Assembly: GCF_050122995.1 (NCBI RefSeq)
Contig: NZ_JBNLIA010000012.1
Location: forward strand, 1-64,000
DNA length: 64,000 bases
Direction of reading: 5' to 3'
From: Haloparvum alkalitolerans
GTDB taxonomy: Archaea; Halobacteriota; Halobacteria; Halobacteriales; Haloferacaceae
The notes below the pieces were generated by a model. The model saw only the letters and a list, made by a program, of their open reading frames with translations. It did not search any database and was not told where the DNA came from. The translations under genes and the position numbers were made by a program. Shown here one piece after another: positions 8,778-18,036 of this stretch (positions are counted from its first letter, which is position 1; each line of letters begins with the position of its first letter).

Positions 8778-9947
8778 TTACTGGTTCGACTCGTACTCTT
8801 CGAGCGTCGTCAGCTCGTCGCTCCAGAGGCCCTCCTCCTTCATGAACTGCTCGGCCCCGGGGTGGACGGGGGCTTCGGGCGAGGCGAGCGTGAGCTGCTG
8901 GGTCAGCTCCGGCCCCGCACCCTCCAGGACGGCGCTCGCGCTCCGGACCTGGTCGATGTTGTCGTTGACCACCGAGACGAACTCGTACGCGAGCTCCTGG
9001 CTGATCTCCGCCGGGAACACCGTCTCGTACCCGACGCCGAGCGACGGGACCTGGTCGACCGAGATCTCCTGTTCCCACACGTCGGCGGGCGACTCGAGGT
9101 AGACGTAGGGCATCCCCGACTCGGCGATGTCGGACTCGTCGAACTCCCACTGGACGACGTCGATGTCCGTCGTCGCGTCGACCTCCTGCTCCCAGCCGAC
9201 CGTCGTCACCTGGCTGACGGTGTACCCCATGCAGATGTCGAGGCGGCCGTCGCGGATCGCGGCGCTCTGGCTGCCCCAGTCCATCGAGCTGATGTTGTAC
9301 TTCTCCTCGGGGTTCTCGATGCCCGACAGCTCGAACGCGTCGACGCCCGCGAAGTAGTTCGTCCCGCCGCGGTTGCCCCACGCCATGTCGATCGAGCCGT
9401 CCTGCGGGATGTCCGAGACGGTCTCGATGTCCGAGAGCTCCTCGACGTCCCGCTTGATGAGGAAGTACTCGATGGACATGAAGGGGAGCACCTGCGTCAT
9501 CGTCTTCGAGAGCTGCTCGTTGTACGGCGGGTTGCCGGCGTTCCCCTGAACGACGCCCCACGAGGTACTCTGTGCGATGTCGAGTTCGCCGTCCGCGATG
9601 AGCGGCAGGTTGGCGGCCGTCCCGCCCGTCGTCTGCGCGCTCATGTCGATGAGGTCGGAGTTCTCCGAGATGACCTGCGACATCGCGACGCCGGACGCGT
9701 GCGTCGCGGAGTCCGGACCGGACGTGCCGATCGTCCAGCTGACGGAGTCGCTTCCGCCGTCGCCGCCGCCGCCGTTCTCTTCGGTGTCTCCGCCGCCACC
9801 GTTCTCCTCGGTGTCCTCACCGCCGCCGTCGCCGCCGTCGCCACCGCCCGTACAGCCCGCGATGCCGGCGATACCGAGCGCGCCGGTTGCCTTCAGGAAC
9901 TTTCTCCGATCGCTGCCGTTACCGATAGCCGATCTCCAGTCTTCCAT
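8778..9947 (-). CDS. TAXI family TRAP transporter solute-binding lipoprotein
   Basis: 389 aa. The N-terminus has a Tat motif (RR at 14-15, RRKFLK) and a lipobox ending at Cys32, then a Gly/Asp/Glu linker of repeated ENGGGG units, so the mature protein is tethered to the outside of the membrane. The body starts with SWTIGTSGPDSATH and continues with TGGTAANLPLIADGELDIAQ, the TAXI (TRAP-associated extracytoplasmic immunogenic) signature. It captures the solute for the fused permease at 6633-8684. TAXI ligands known elsewhere include glutamate-like and other small organic acids. A TATA-like CTAATTATG lies about 25-30 nt before the start. Confidence 0.92.
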   Translation of the reverse strand: MEDWRSAIGNGSDRRKFLKATGALGIAGIAGCTGGGDGGDGGGEDTEENGGGGDTEENGGGGDGGSDSVSWTIGTSGPDSATHASGVAMSQVISENSDLIDMSAQTTGGTAANLPLIADGELDIAQSTSWGVVQGNAGNPPYNEQLSKTMTQVLPFMSIEYFLIKRDVEELSDIETVSDIPQDGSIDMAWGNRGGTNYFAGVDAFELSGIENPEEKYNISSMDWGSQSAAIRDGRLDICMGYTVSQVTTVGWEQEVDATTDIDVVQWEFDESDIAESGMPYVYLESPADVWEQEISVDQVPSLGVGYETVFPAEISQELAYEFVSVVNDNIDQVRSASAVLEGAGPELTQQLTLASPEAPVHPGAEQFMKEEGLWSDELTTLEEYESNQ

Positions 9948-10140
9948 TGTGGTACTGCCTCACATAATTAGAGGGATCCATCACTATTTATTGGTTTCGT
10001 AATGATGTACAGTCGCAGGGAAGGAAAAATACATACGGGGACGGATTCCGCGTCGTCGGCTCACGGCCGAGTCGCGGTTATCGTTCCGCGGTCGAGTCGG
10101 GTCGAGTTTTCGCGGTCTAGTCGGCGCTCGGGATCGAGGA

Positions 10141-10920
10141 TCAGCGGTCGATGGCGTCGAGCCGATCGGAGAGCACCTGTCGCGCGGCGCTCAGCTCTCC
10201 GCCCATGCGGACGATCCGGTAGCCGTCGTCGACCGCCTCCCGGATCGCGTCGGGGTCGTTGTGGATGCCCGCAAGCGCCACGTCCGACGCGGCGATGGCC
10301 GTCTCGGCCCGCTCCACGAGCGCCTCGACCTCGGGGTGATCCTTCTGCATCGGACGACCGACGGAGACGGAGAGGTCCGCCGGCCCAAGGAAGGCGAAGC
10401 CGAGCCCTGACACGTCGAGGATCTCGTCGAGGTTCTCGACGGCCGTTTCGTTCTCGATCATGACGCCGACGAACGTCTCCGCGTCCTCGCGGGCGGCGTG
10501 GTCCGCGAAGTCCGCGCCCCACGTCGAGCCGCGACCGACGCCGATCCCGCGGTCGGCCGGCTCGCCGTCGACCGCGAACCGCGCCGCCGCCACGGCCTCG
10601 CGGACCTCCGCGGGGGTCTCGACTCGCGGGATCAGGATCGTTCTGACGCCCGCGTCGAGCACCTTCCGCACGAGCGGCGGGTCGCCGGAGGGAAGCCGGA
10701 CGAACAGTTCGATGTCCGCCGCCTCCGCGGCGCGCGTCAGGTCCTCGAAGACGGTGCTGTCGTAGGGGCTCGGCCCGGCGTGCTCGAAGTCGAGCCAGAC
10801 GAAGTCGAGCCCGAGCGCGCCGAACGTCTCGACGGCCGCCGGCGAGAACGTCGCCGCGCTCGCGCCGAAGACCGGGTCGCCGCGCTCCACGCTCCGCCGT
10901 AAGGTGTTTGCTCGATCCAC
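10141..10920 (-). CDS. HpcH/HpaI family aldolase/citrate lyase
   Basis: 259-aa class II pyruvate-type aldolase. Family signatures are FVWLDFEHAGPS, LIPRVETPAEV, GVMIENETAVENL (metal-binding Glu) and FLGPADLSVSVG (metal-binding Asp). Members cleave 2-keto-3-deoxy or 4-hydroxy-2-oxo acids into pyruvate and an aldehyde, or CoA thioesters in the CitE branch. The start is taken as GTG at 10920. It is upstream of and co-directional with the TAXI binding protein, about 190 nt apart, suggesting that its substrate derives from the imported acid. Confidence 0.88.
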   Translation of the reverse strand: MDRANTLRRSVERGDPVFGASAATFSPAAVETFGALGLDFVWLDFEHAGPSPYDSTVFEDLTRAAEAADIELFVRLPSGDPPLVRKVLDAGVRTILIPRVETPAEVREAVAAARFAVDGEPADRGIGVGRGSTWGADFADHAAREDAETFVGVMIENETAVENLDEILDVSGLGFAFLGPADLSVSVGRPMQKDHPEVEALVERAETAIAASDVALAGIHNDPDAIREAVDDGYRIVRMGGELSAARQVLSDRLDAIDR

Positions 10921-10996
10921 GCGTTCGCCTCGTCGCGTCCGCGTATCAACCTTCCGCCGTGCATAAGGCTAAGTGCGGCGGCGAGACTCTGTGGGT

Positions 10997-11584
10997 ATGG
11001 CTCGCATACGCCTCGCGGAGCGCTCGGACCTGCCCGAGGAGCACCAGCACCTGATCGCCGCCTTCCGGGAACCGGAGGACCTCGCGCCCGAGTACAGACA
11101 CCTGATGTCCGGCGCCGAGCGCAACGTGTACGCCGCCTTCGGCCGGAACCCGCCCGCCCTCGTCGCGTTCCGGGAGTTCGCCGGGTCGCTGTGGAACGAC
11201 GCGGACCTGGACGCGCGAACGCGGGAGCTAGTGATCCTCCGGGTCGCCCGCGAACTGGACTCGCGGTACGTCTGGCACCAGCACGGCCGCATCGCGCTGA
11301 GCGCCGGGCTCCCGGCCGACGACGTCAGGGCCGTCGGCGCGAACGCGCTGGAGCGGTTCGACGAGGGCGAGGCCGCGCTGCTTTCGTACGTCCGCGCGTA
11401 TCTCACCGGCGCGGTCGACGACGACCTCCACGACCGCGTGAGCGCGCACTACGACGACGGAACGATCGTCGCCGTCGGCATGCTCGCCGGCACGTACGCG
11501 ACCATCGTCCGGTCGATGCAGGCGCTCGACGTGCCGATCGAGGAGGGGTTCATCGGGTGGGACCTCGCGAACGCGCCGGAGTAG
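10997..11584 (+). CDS. Carboxymuconolactone decarboxylase family protein
   Basis: 195-aa AhpD/CMD-fold protein. The core is RTRELVILRVARELDSRYVWHQH followed by GRIALSAGLPADD, with the usual second helix (AALLSYVRAYLTGAVDDD) behind it. The CxxC of AhpD peroxidase partners is absent and the site has YVWHQH, as in decarboxylase-like members, so a thiol-peroxidase role is unlikely. The ATG at 10997 gives the family-typical start. The gene is divergent from the HpcH/HpaI aldolase (76 nt apart) and probably belongs to the surrounding catabolic region. Confidence 0.8.
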   Translation: MARIRLAERSDLPEEHQHLIAAFREPEDLAPEYRHLMSGAERNVYAAFGRNPPALVAFREFAGSLWNDADLDARTRELVILRVARELDSRYVWHQHGRIALSAGLPADDVRAVGANALERFDEGEAALLSYVRAYLTGAVDDDLHDRVSAHYDDGTIVAVGMLAGTYATIVRSMQALDVPIEEGFIGWDLANAPE

Positions 11585-11611
11585 CCGCGGTCGTGGGATC
11601 CGAGACGGTCC

Positions 11612-11953
11612 TCACTCCGGGATGTAGTCCTCGCGGACGGGATGGAAGATGTCGAGCACCTCGAGCGGCTCGTCCCCGTCCGCGCGCATCGCGTGCTTCT
11701 CGCCGGAGTCGAGCAGGTAGCAGGTACCGGGCGTCAACTCGTACTCCTCGCCGTCGACGATCTGAGTGCCGGTCCCGCTGACGACGTAACCGATCTGCTC
11801 GTGAGGGTGGTTGTGGTACGGCGACTCGGCGCCGGGCTCGATGACGTTGTGGGTCAGCATCTGGTTGTAGCTGTACAGCAGGACGTGCTGCTCGAAGCCG
11901 TCGTGGTCCGCGGCGTTGTCCGGGACCTCCGTGTACGCGAGGTGTTCTACCAT
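11612..11953 (-). CDS. Cupin domain protein
   Basis: 113-aa single-domain cupin. Motif 1 is in SPYHNHPHEQIGYVVSG (three His and one Glu as metal ligands) and motif 2 in YLLDSGEKHAM. The start MVEHLAYTEV at 11953 is preferred; an in-frame upstream start at 11980 adds nine residues. Small cupins of this type act as metal-dependent isomerases, dioxygenases or sensors. The setting next to a TPP decarboxylase and dehydrogenases suggests a pathway enzyme, but the substrate is unknown. Confidence 0.85.
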   Translation of the reverse strand: MVEHLAYTEVPDNAADHDGFEQHVLLYSYNQMLTHNVIEPGAESPYHNHPHEQIGYVVSGTGTQIVDGEEYELTPGTCYLLDSGEKHAMRADGDEPLEVLDIFHPVREDYIPE

Positions 11954-12085
11954 GACGACCGGTAGGACGCGGACCGACAAAAAGGCGTAGCCGGTCGCGG
12001 CGGTTTCCGCCGGGAACGGCGCGAGCCGCGCGCGGGCGTCGGCTCGCAGACGACTCGCGGTCAGCCGACTTCGCGATCCCGCGAG

Positions 12086-12634
12086 CTACTCCGTCAGCGA
12101 GTCGCGGACGCGCCGCGGGATGTGCGGGAAGTCGAACGTCGGACGCGCCTCGGGGTCGGTCGGTTCGACGGTGCACTCGATCAGCGAGGGGCCGTCGCGG
12201 TCGACGGCGTCGGCGTAGGCCGCAGCGAACTCGTCGTCCGAGTCGACCCGCTCCGCGGGGAGCCCCTGCGCCTCCGCGGCGGCCGCGAAGTCGATGGAGG
12301 GGGTCGGCTGGCCGCCGGTCGTCCCGTAGATGCCGTTGTCGAAGCAGACCACGGTGAGGTTCGACTGGTCGGCGGTCGCGACCGTCGAGCAGACGCCGAG
12401 CGACATCGTCAGCGACCCGTCGCCCGCCAGCACCGTCACCTGCTCGTCGGTGCCGTGGGCGACGCCGACGCCGGTCGCCGTCGTCGACCCCATGCTCCCC
12501 CAGAGGTAGAAGTTGCGCTCGCGGTCGCCGACCTCCGCGAGGACGTAGGAGGCGACGCCGAGGTTCGAGACGACGACCGCGTCCGGCGTCTCCTCGATGA
12601 CCGCGGCCGTGCAGGCGAACTGGTCGGCCGCCAT
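12086..12634 (-). CDS. TPP-dependent decarboxylase beta subunit (sulfopyruvate decarboxylase-like)
   Basis: 182-aa pyrophosphate-binding half of a thiamine diphosphate enzyme. The TPP/Mg motif is LAGDGSLTMSLG followed about 25 residues later by VVCFDNGIYGTTGGQ, matching the GDG-x(25-30)-N pattern. Size and domain split match ComE, the beta subunit of archaeal sulfopyruvate decarboxylase; phosphonopyruvate decarboxylase and acetolactate synthase relatives share the fold. The start codon overlaps the stop of the alpha subunit (TGATG), so the two are translationally coupled. It probably decarboxylates a 2-oxo acid to an aldehyde, which the nearby alcohol dehydrogenase could use. Confidence 0.82.
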   Translation of the reverse strand: MAADQFACTAAVIEETPDAVVVSNLGVASYVLAEVGDRERNFYLWGSMGSTTATGVGVAHGTDEQVTVLAGDGSLTMSLGVCSTVATADQSNLTVVCFDNGIYGTTGGQPTPSIDFAAAAEAQGLPAERVDSDDEFAAAYADAVDRDGPSLIECTVEPTDPEARPTFDFPHIPRRVRDSLTE

Positions 12635-13143
12635 CACTGCGCCTCCTGTCCGTAGCCGGTGACGGTCGCATCGAGGAACACCACGTACGGCGTCCGCGTC
12701 GAGAAGGCGGAGTCGGCCGCCATCCGCACCGTCTTCCGGAGCGTCCCCGGCTCCTCGACCACGGTGTGTCTGACCCCCATCTCGTCCATCATTCCCGGCA
12801 GGCCGTAGCCCGCGGGCACCTGCGCGACGTTGAACTCGCCGAGGTCGCCCCGGCGGGTCACCAGCGCGAGGAACGGCAGCCGCGCCGGCGCCGACAGCGA
12901 GCCGATGGCGTTGATCGCGTTCGCGAGGCCGCTCGACTGACACATCACGGCCGCGCGCTCGCCGGTCACCCACGCGCCGGAGGCCGCCGCGATCGCGCTC
13001 TCCTCGCGCTCGACGCGCAGCGTGTCCACGTCCGACTCCTGTAGCCCCTCCAGGACCGCGCCCATCGCGCCGTCCGGGAGCTGCGTCACGAGGTCGATCT
13101 CGGCGTCGAGCAGTCCGTCCACTATCTCCGCTTCCCAACTCAT
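12634..13143 (-). CDS. TPP-dependent decarboxylase alpha subunit (sulfopyruvate decarboxylase-like)
   Basis: 169-aa pyrimidine-binding half, the same length I recall for methanogen ComD. VEREESAIAAASGAWVTG holds the catalytic Glu that activates TPP, and AVMCQSSGLANAINAIGSL is the typical following segment. Together with the downstream gene it should form an alpha/beta 2-oxoacid decarboxylase. The start at 13143 (MSWEAEIVDGL) is chosen because upstream sequence in frame belongs to the opposite-strand dehydrogenase. In methanogens ComDE makes sulfoacetaldehyde for coenzyme M, which haloarchaea do not use, so a catabolic role is more likely here (inference). Confidence 0.82.
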   Translation of the reverse strand: MSWEAEIVDGLLDAEIDLVTQLPDGAMGAVLEGLQESDVDTLRVEREESAIAAASGAWVTGERAAVMCQSSGLANAINAIGSLSAPARLPFLALVTRRGDLGEFNVAQVPAGYGLPGMMDEMGVRHTVVEEPGTLRKTVRMAADSAFSTRTPYVVFLDATVTGYGQEAQ

Positions 13144-13294
13144 ACCCGTCAGTCGGATCGGAGCGGCTTGACTGTTGGGGCTCCGGCCGTTCCCCCCTCC
13201 TCGTGCGGCAGCGTGCGCGGCCCGCGCTCCCGGCTCGCACGCTCCACCGCCCCCGCGCCGAAAACGCTTCATTCCCCGCCGCGTATGCGGAGGT

Positions 13295-14389
13295 ATGCCA
13301 CGGATAGCCCCCGCCCGGCTAGAGGCGGGAGCGACGGTGCTCCTCGAAGCGCTCGGAACGCCCGACCCAGCGGCCGCGAAGGTGGCCGCCTCGCTCGTCG
13401 ACGCGGACCTCTGCGGGCACGCCTCACACGGCGTCGTCCGCCTCGCGACGATGTACGCGCCGATGGTCGACGAGGGGACCCTCGACCCGGCGGCGAGCCC
13501 GACCGTCGACGACGCGGACCCGGGAGCGCTCCGCGTCGACGGTAACCGAGGGTTCGGCCAGCTGACGGGGCGGGCGGCCGTCGACGCGGCGGTCGAGGTC
13601 GCCGCGGAGCGCGGCGTCGCGGCCGTCGGGGTCAAAAACGGCGCCCACATGGGCCGGATCGGCGAGTGGGCCGAGCGCGCGGCCGCCGAGGGGTTCGCTC
13701 TCCTCGCGTTCGTCAACACCGGACTGGCGGGGCGAACGGTGACGGTTCCGGGCAGCGCCGAGCGCCTGTTCTCGACGAACCCCATCGCCGTCGGCATCCC
13801 GACGTTCGGCGCGACCCCGCACCCGGTCGTGCTGGACATCGCCACGAGCCAGGTCGCTCACGGCAAGGTGACCAAGCGGAGCGTCGAGGGCGACCCGCTC
13901 CCGCCCGCGTGGACGGTGACCGCGGAGGGCGGTCACGTCGCCGACGCGGACGCGTTCGAGGACGGCGCCGGCGCGCTGCTCCCGCTTGGCGGTCGCTCCG
14001 CGGGCCACAAGGGGTTCGGGCTCTCGGTCGTCGCGGAGCTGCTCGCGGGCGTCGTGGGCGGCGGCGAGGTGTTCGGCGAGGGCACGCCGGGGTCGGTGAA
14101 CAACGCGGCGGCGTTCGTCCTGATCGATCCGGCGCGGTTCACCTCCCGCGAGCGCGTCCGCGAGGCCGTGACCACCCTTGACGACTACCTCGCGGACGCG
14201 ACGCTCTCTGCGGCGATCGAGCGTCCGGACGCGATGGACGGGGACCGACCGCTACTCCCCGGCGCGCCGGAGCACCGGACGCGATCGGACCGCGAGCGGG
14301 AGGGGGTCCCGGTCGGCGACCGCACGCTCGACGCCCTCGCGGCTCTCGCGGCGGACCTCGGCGTGGCCGACGAGTTCCGGCTCGGCTGA
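13295..14389 (+). CDS. Ldh family (malate/L-lactate/ureidoglycolate) oxidoreductase
   Basis: 364-aa NAD(P)-dependent dehydrogenase of the non-Rossmann Ldh2/MDH2 family. Signatures are CGHASHGVVRL (41-50), GVKNGAHMGRIGEW, FVNTGLAGRTV, LDIATSQVAHGKV and GHKGFGLSVVAELLAGV. Members oxidise 2-hydroxy acids, including sulfolactate (ComC), malate, lactate and ureidoglycolate. The ATG at 13295 gives the family N-terminus. It is divergent from the sulfopyruvate decarboxylase-like genes, so a 2-hydroxyacid to 2-oxoacid to aldehyde sequence is a reasonable reading. Confidence 0.88.
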   Translation: MPRIAPARLEAGATVLLEALGTPDPAAAKVAASLVDADLCGHASHGVVRLATMYAPMVDEGTLDPAASPTVDDADPGALRVDGNRGFGQLTGRAAVDAAVEVAAERGVAAVGVKNGAHMGRIGEWAERAAAEGFALLAFVNTGLAGRTVTVPGSAERLFSTNPIAVGIPTFGATPHPVVLDIATSQVAHGKVTKRSVEGDPLPPAWTVTAEGGHVADADAFEDGAGALLPLGGRSAGHKGFGLSVVAELLAGVVGGGEVFGEGTPGSVNNAAAFVLIDPARFTSRERVREAVTTLDDYLADATLSAAIERPDAMDGDRPLLPGAPEHRTRSDREREGVPVGDRTLDALAALAADLGVADEFRLG

Positions 14390-14467
14390 GGGCCGCCTCA
14401 CGGCCACCGGCAGCGCGACGCCTGTGCCCAACCGCACAGTTAAGACCGCTTCGGCCGACGTACGACC

Positions 14468-15661
14468 GTGTTCCAGCCAGCAGACACCTTCGAGTTCGAG
14501 TACCTCGGGAGCGACGTGATATACGGCCGCGGCCGCGTCGCGGAGCTCGGCGACCGGCTCGGTGCCGCCGGGATCGACCGCGCACTCGTGGTCTGTGGGT
14601 CGAACGTCGGCGCCAACGAGGCCGTGATGGGGCCGGTGCGCGAGGGGCTCGGCGACCGGCTCGCCGGGGTCTTCGACGAGACGAGTTCGGCCAAGTCCAT
14701 CGAGACGGCCGCCGACGCCGTCGAGGCGCTCCACGCGGCCGACGCGGACGCCATCGTCGGCGTCGGCGGGGGCAGCAGCCTCAACGTCGCCAGGCAGATG
14801 AGCGCGCTCGCGGCGGACGGGCGGTCGGCGGACGAACTGCGCGCGGCGGCCGAGGCCGACGGGACCGTCGCCACCCCTGACCCCGACGGACCGCTCACGC
14901 CCGTCGCGGTCGTCCCGACGACGCTGACCGGCGCCGATCTGTCGGCCGGCGGGAGCCTCGTCGTCCTCCCGCGGGAGGCGTCGCCGACGGGCCAGCCGGT
15001 CGTCGCCAGTTGGAGCGTCCCGCCGACGCTCGTCGTCGAGGACCCCGCGCTGTTCGAGACGACGCCGCACGGTCCGCTCGCGGGCTCGGCGATGAACGGC
15101 TTCAACAAGGGGCTCGAGACGGTCTACGCGGCGGGCGGCTCGCCCGTCACGGACGCGACCGCCACGCACGGCCTCCGCCACCTCGTCGCCGGCCTCCCGG
15201 GCCTCGACGGGGAGGGCCCGACCGCGGTCGACCGCGCCGTCGTCGGCATGATCCTGGTGCAGTACGAGAGCCGGATCAACGTGATCCACGCGTTCGGGCA
15301 GGCCCTCTCGCGCCGCTATCCGGTCCAGCAGGGCGTCGCACACGCCGTGATGGCCCCGCACGTCCTCCGGTTCGTTCTCGACAACGTCGACGGGCGCCGG
15401 CGGCTCCTCGCCGAGGGCCTCGACGTGGAGGCGGAGGGCCGAACGGACGAGGAGGTGGCGGACGCGGTCGTCGCGGCGGTCCGGGAGGTCCGGGACTCGC
15501 TCGGTGTGCCGACCCGCCTCCGCGACCTCGGGGGTGTCTCCCACGACGACCTCCGACCGATCGCGGAGTACGTCGCCGACCACGGCGTGCTGGCGGCCGC
15601 GCCGCCCGGACTGACGGTGACGGTCGAGGACGCGGAGGCGGTTCTGGAGCGGGCGTGGTAG
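14468..15661 (+). CDS. Iron-containing alcohol dehydrogenase
   Basis: 397-aa group III (iron-type) alcohol dehydrogenase. It has the NAD-binding GVGGGSSLNVARQ motif near residue 100, a metal region SAMNGFNKGLE in the middle, and His ligands in NVIHAFGQALSRRYPVQQGVAHAVMAPH. The family includes glycerol and maleylacetate reductases and aldehyde reductases. The GTG start is supported by a TTAAGA box about 28 nt upstream, implying a leaderless transcript. It could reduce the aldehyde produced by the TPP decarboxylase or oxidise the incoming alcohol. Confidence 0.88.
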   Translation: MFQPADTFEFEYLGSDVIYGRGRVAELGDRLGAAGIDRALVVCGSNVGANEAVMGPVREGLGDRLAGVFDETSSAKSIETAADAVEALHAADADAIVGVGGGSSLNVARQMSALAADGRSADELRAAAEADGTVATPDPDGPLTPVAVVPTTLTGADLSAGGSLVVLPREASPTGQPVVASWSVPPTLVVEDPALFETTPHGPLAGSAMNGFNKGLETVYAAGGSPVTDATATHGLRHLVAGLPGLDGEGPTAVDRAVVGMILVQYESRINVIHAFGQALSRRYPVQQGVAHAVMAPHVLRFVLDNVDGRRRLLAEGLDVEAEGRTDEEVADAVVAAVREVRDSLGVPTRLRDLGGVSHDDLRPIAEYVADHGVLAAAPPGLTVTVEDAEAVLERAW

Positions 15662-15728
15662 GACGGCACCGTCGGAGCGAAGGCCTTCCACCCGTGAACA
15701 TTAGTAATCCGGCGTCGACGGGGACTGC

Positions 15729-16682
15729 ATGGCAGACATCGTCGTTCTGAACCACAGCGTCCACGGGGTCCCGGCCGCGGAGTGTGCCGACGCCCTCCGC
15801 GAGCGAGTCGACGACAGGAGCGTCGCGCTGGCGGAATCGGCCGCGGCGGAGCGCGAACTGGTGCCCGAGGCGGAGGTGATCGTCGGGAGCGACCTCGACG
15901 CGGACCTGCTCGCGCTCGCCGACGACCTGCGCCTGTTCGCGTGTACCTCCGCCGGCACCGACCGGCTCGACATGGACGCCTTCCGCGAGCGCGGCGTCGC
16001 CGTGACCAGCGCCTCGGGCGTCCACGGTCCGAACATCGCCGAGCACGTCATCGGCTGGATCCTGCTGATCACCCGGCGGCTCGACGAGGGGCTCCGCCGG
16101 CAGGAGCGCGCCGAGTGGCGCCACTTTCAGGCGTTCGGCGAGCTCCAGGGCTCGCGGGTCTGCGTCGTCGGCCTCGGCGCCATCGGGACCGCCGTCGTGG
16201 AGCGCTTGGAGGGGTTCGGCGTCGAGACGGTCGGCGTGCGGTACACGCCCGAGAAGGGCGGCCCGACCGACGAGGTGTACGGGTTCGACGAGCTACTGGA
16301 GGCGTTCGTCGGCGTCGACTACGTCGTCGTCGCCTGCCCGCTGACGGAGACGACGCGGGGACTGATCGGCGGCGACGAGCTCGCTGCGGTTCCGGTCGAC
16401 GCCGTCCTCGTCAACATCGCGCGCGGGCCGGTCGTGGACACCGACGCGCTCGTGACGGCGCTCCGGAAGAACGACCTCCACGCCGCGGCGCTCGACGTGA
16501 CCGACCCCGAACCGCTGCCCGCGGACCACCCCCTCTGGTCGCTCGGGAACGCCTACGTCACCTCCCACGTCTCGGGCTACACGCCGCGCTACCTGGAGCG
16601 CGTCGCGGACATCCTCGCCCGGAACCTCGACCGCGTGGACGAGACGGGGTCGTACGCGGACCTGGAGAACAGGGTCGACTGA
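15729..16682 (+). CDS. D-2-hydroxyacid dehydrogenase
   Basis: 317-aa NAD-dependent D-isomer 2-hydroxyacid dehydrogenase. The Rossmann motif GLGAIGT is near residue 150, the catalytic Arg is in NIARGPVVDTDAL, the Glu in DVTDPEPLPADHPLW, and the His in VTSHVSGYTPRYLERV. The haloarchaeal paralogues are broad 2-oxoacid reductases. It lies 67 nt behind the alcohol dehydrogenase in the same direction and likely interconverts a 2-oxo and a 2-hydroxy acid of the same pathway. Confidence 0.9.
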   Translation: MADIVVLNHSVHGVPAAECADALRERVDDRSVALAESAAAERELVPEAEVIVGSDLDADLLALADDLRLFACTSAGTDRLDMDAFRERGVAVTSASGVHGPNIAEHVIGWILLITRRLDEGLRRQERAEWRHFQAFGELQGSRVCVVGLGAIGTAVVERLEGFGVETVGVRYTPEKGGPTDEVYGFDELLEAFVGVDYVVVACPLTETTRGLIGGDELAAVPVDAVLVNIARGPVVDTDALVTALRKNDLHAAALDVTDPEPLPADHPLWSLGNAYVTSHVSGYTPRYLERVADILARNLDRVDETGSYADLENRVD

Positions 16683-16740
16683 CCGGTGTTCGGCCCCGCC
16701 CGGAGGTGCATTTATGGGGTCGCGCCGCGAGCGGTCACTC

Positions 16741-17166
16741 ATGTATCGCGTACTGGTGGCTGTCGACTCGAACGAAGAGCGTGCGGAAGCCGTCGCGCGG
16801 GCGGTCGCGGACCTCCCCGGGGACCCGGGGTCGGTCGAGGCCGTCCTGTTGAACGTGTTCGAGGACTTCCAGGGGACCGACGAGGGACGTCAGATCAGCA
16901 CCGACGACATCTACGACCCCGAGGAGTTCCCGGAGAGCGTCGACGCGGCGACCGAGATCCTCGCCGGCGCCGGACGCGACCCCGAGCGCCGGCGCGAGCA
17001 CGGCGACCCCGCGGAGCGGATCACCGAGGCGGCCGACGAGGTCGACGCCGACCTGATCGCCCTCTCGGGACGCAAGCGGTCCCCGGCCGGAAAAGTGCTG
17101 TTCGGGAGCGTCACGCAGTCGGTGCTTCTGTCCGCGGAGCGGCCGGTACTGGTCGCGATGGGGTAG
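16741..17166 (+). CDS. Universal stress protein (UspA family)
   Basis: 141-aa single-domain Usp. It has the N-terminal MYRVLVAVDSNEERAEAV strand and the C-terminal LIALSGRKRSPAGKVLFGSVTQSVLL segment, which follows the ATP-binding G-2x-G-9x-G(S/T) pattern. It is a nucleotide-binding stress protein. Haloarchaea carry many copies, often beside transporters and catabolic genes. The ATG at 16741 is preferred over the upstream in-frame start at 16714. Confidence 0.9.
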   Translation: MYRVLVAVDSNEERAEAVARAVADLPGDPGSVEAVLLNVFEDFQGTDEGRQISTDDIYDPEEFPESVDAATEILAGAGRDPERRREHGDPAERITEAADEVDADLIALSGRKRSPAGKVLFGSVTQSVLLSAERPVLVAMG

Positions 17167-17203
17167 CGAGGTCCGAACCGGGGCCTCGCGGCCCCATCCG
17201 GCG

Positions 17204-17932
17204 TCACTCCGCGACGTAGTGCTCCAGCGTGCCGACGCCCTCGACCTCGATCTCGACGCGGTCGCCGTCACCGAGCGGGCCGACGCCCTCGGGCGTCCCC
17301 GTCGCGATCACGTCGCCGGGTTCCAGGGTGAGGTACTCCGTGATCTCCTCGATCAGCTCGGGGATCTCGAAGATCATGTGCTCGATGGTCGACTCCTGGC
17401 GCGTCTCGCCGTTGACGCGCGCGCTGACGGTCGCGTCCGCGGGGAGTTCGTCGGGCGAGGCCAGCACTGGGCCGAGCGGGGCGGCGTTGTCGAACGCCTT
17501 CCCGCGCACCCAGTTCTTCTCCTTGCGCTGGTCGTCGCGGTTCGAGACGTCGTTCATGCAGGTGTAACCCGCGATCACGTCCTCGGCGTCCGCGGCGTCG
17601 ACGTTCCGGGCCTGCTCGCCGATGACGACGCAGAGCTCGGCCTCGTGTTCGACCTTCTCCTTGCCCTCGGGCAGCGTGACAGTGTCGCCGTGTGCCGACA
17701 GCGCGTTCGGCGGCTTGAGGAACAGGAGAGGACGGTCCGGCACGTCGTTGCCGAGCTCCTCGGCGTGTTTCGCGTAGTTGCGGCCGATGCAGACGATCTT
17801 CGTCGGCTCACACGGCGGGAGCACCTCGACGTCGTCGACGGCGTACGTCCGCCCCGCGGCGGTGATCGTGCCGTAGTCGTACTCGCCGGTGCGCGTCGTG
17901 CCCGCCTCGTCCCGGAAGCGTATCTGTTTCAC
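17204..17932 (-). CDS. Fumarylacetoacetate hydrolase family protein
   Basis: 242-aa FAH-fold enzyme. It has CIGRNYAKHAEELG, the metal ligands in VEHEAELCVVIG, GYTCMNDVSNRDDQ and GTPEGVGPLGDGD. Members hydrolyse C-C bonds of 1,3-diketone acids, decarboxylate oxaloacetate-type acids or hydrate 2-oxopent-4-enoates. The start is GTG at 17932 (VKQIRFRDEAG) with a TATA-like CCAATATG about 25-31 nt upstream on the minus strand (17957-17963). It sits in the middle of the catabolic region and may act on a keto acid intermediate. Confidence 0.88.
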   Translation of the reverse strand: MKQIRFRDEAGTTRTGEYDYGTITAAGRTYAVDDVEVLPPCEPTKIVCIGRNYAKHAEELGNDVPDRPLLFLKPPNALSAHGDTVTLPEGKEKVEHEAELCVVIGEQARNVDAADAEDVIAGYTCMNDVSNRDDQRKEKNWVRGKAFDNAAPLGPVLASPDELPADATVSARVNGETRQESTIEHMIFEIPELIEEITEYLTLEPGDVIATGTPEGVGPLGDGDRVEIEVEGVGTLEHYVAE

Positions 17933-18036
17933 GTTCGCGTATTGGCGGATCGGCACATATTGGTTGGGAATTCGGCGACCCGCCTCGTCGGCAAAAACCT
18001 GCGCCGCAGCGGTCGATCGGTCCGCGCGGTGGACGG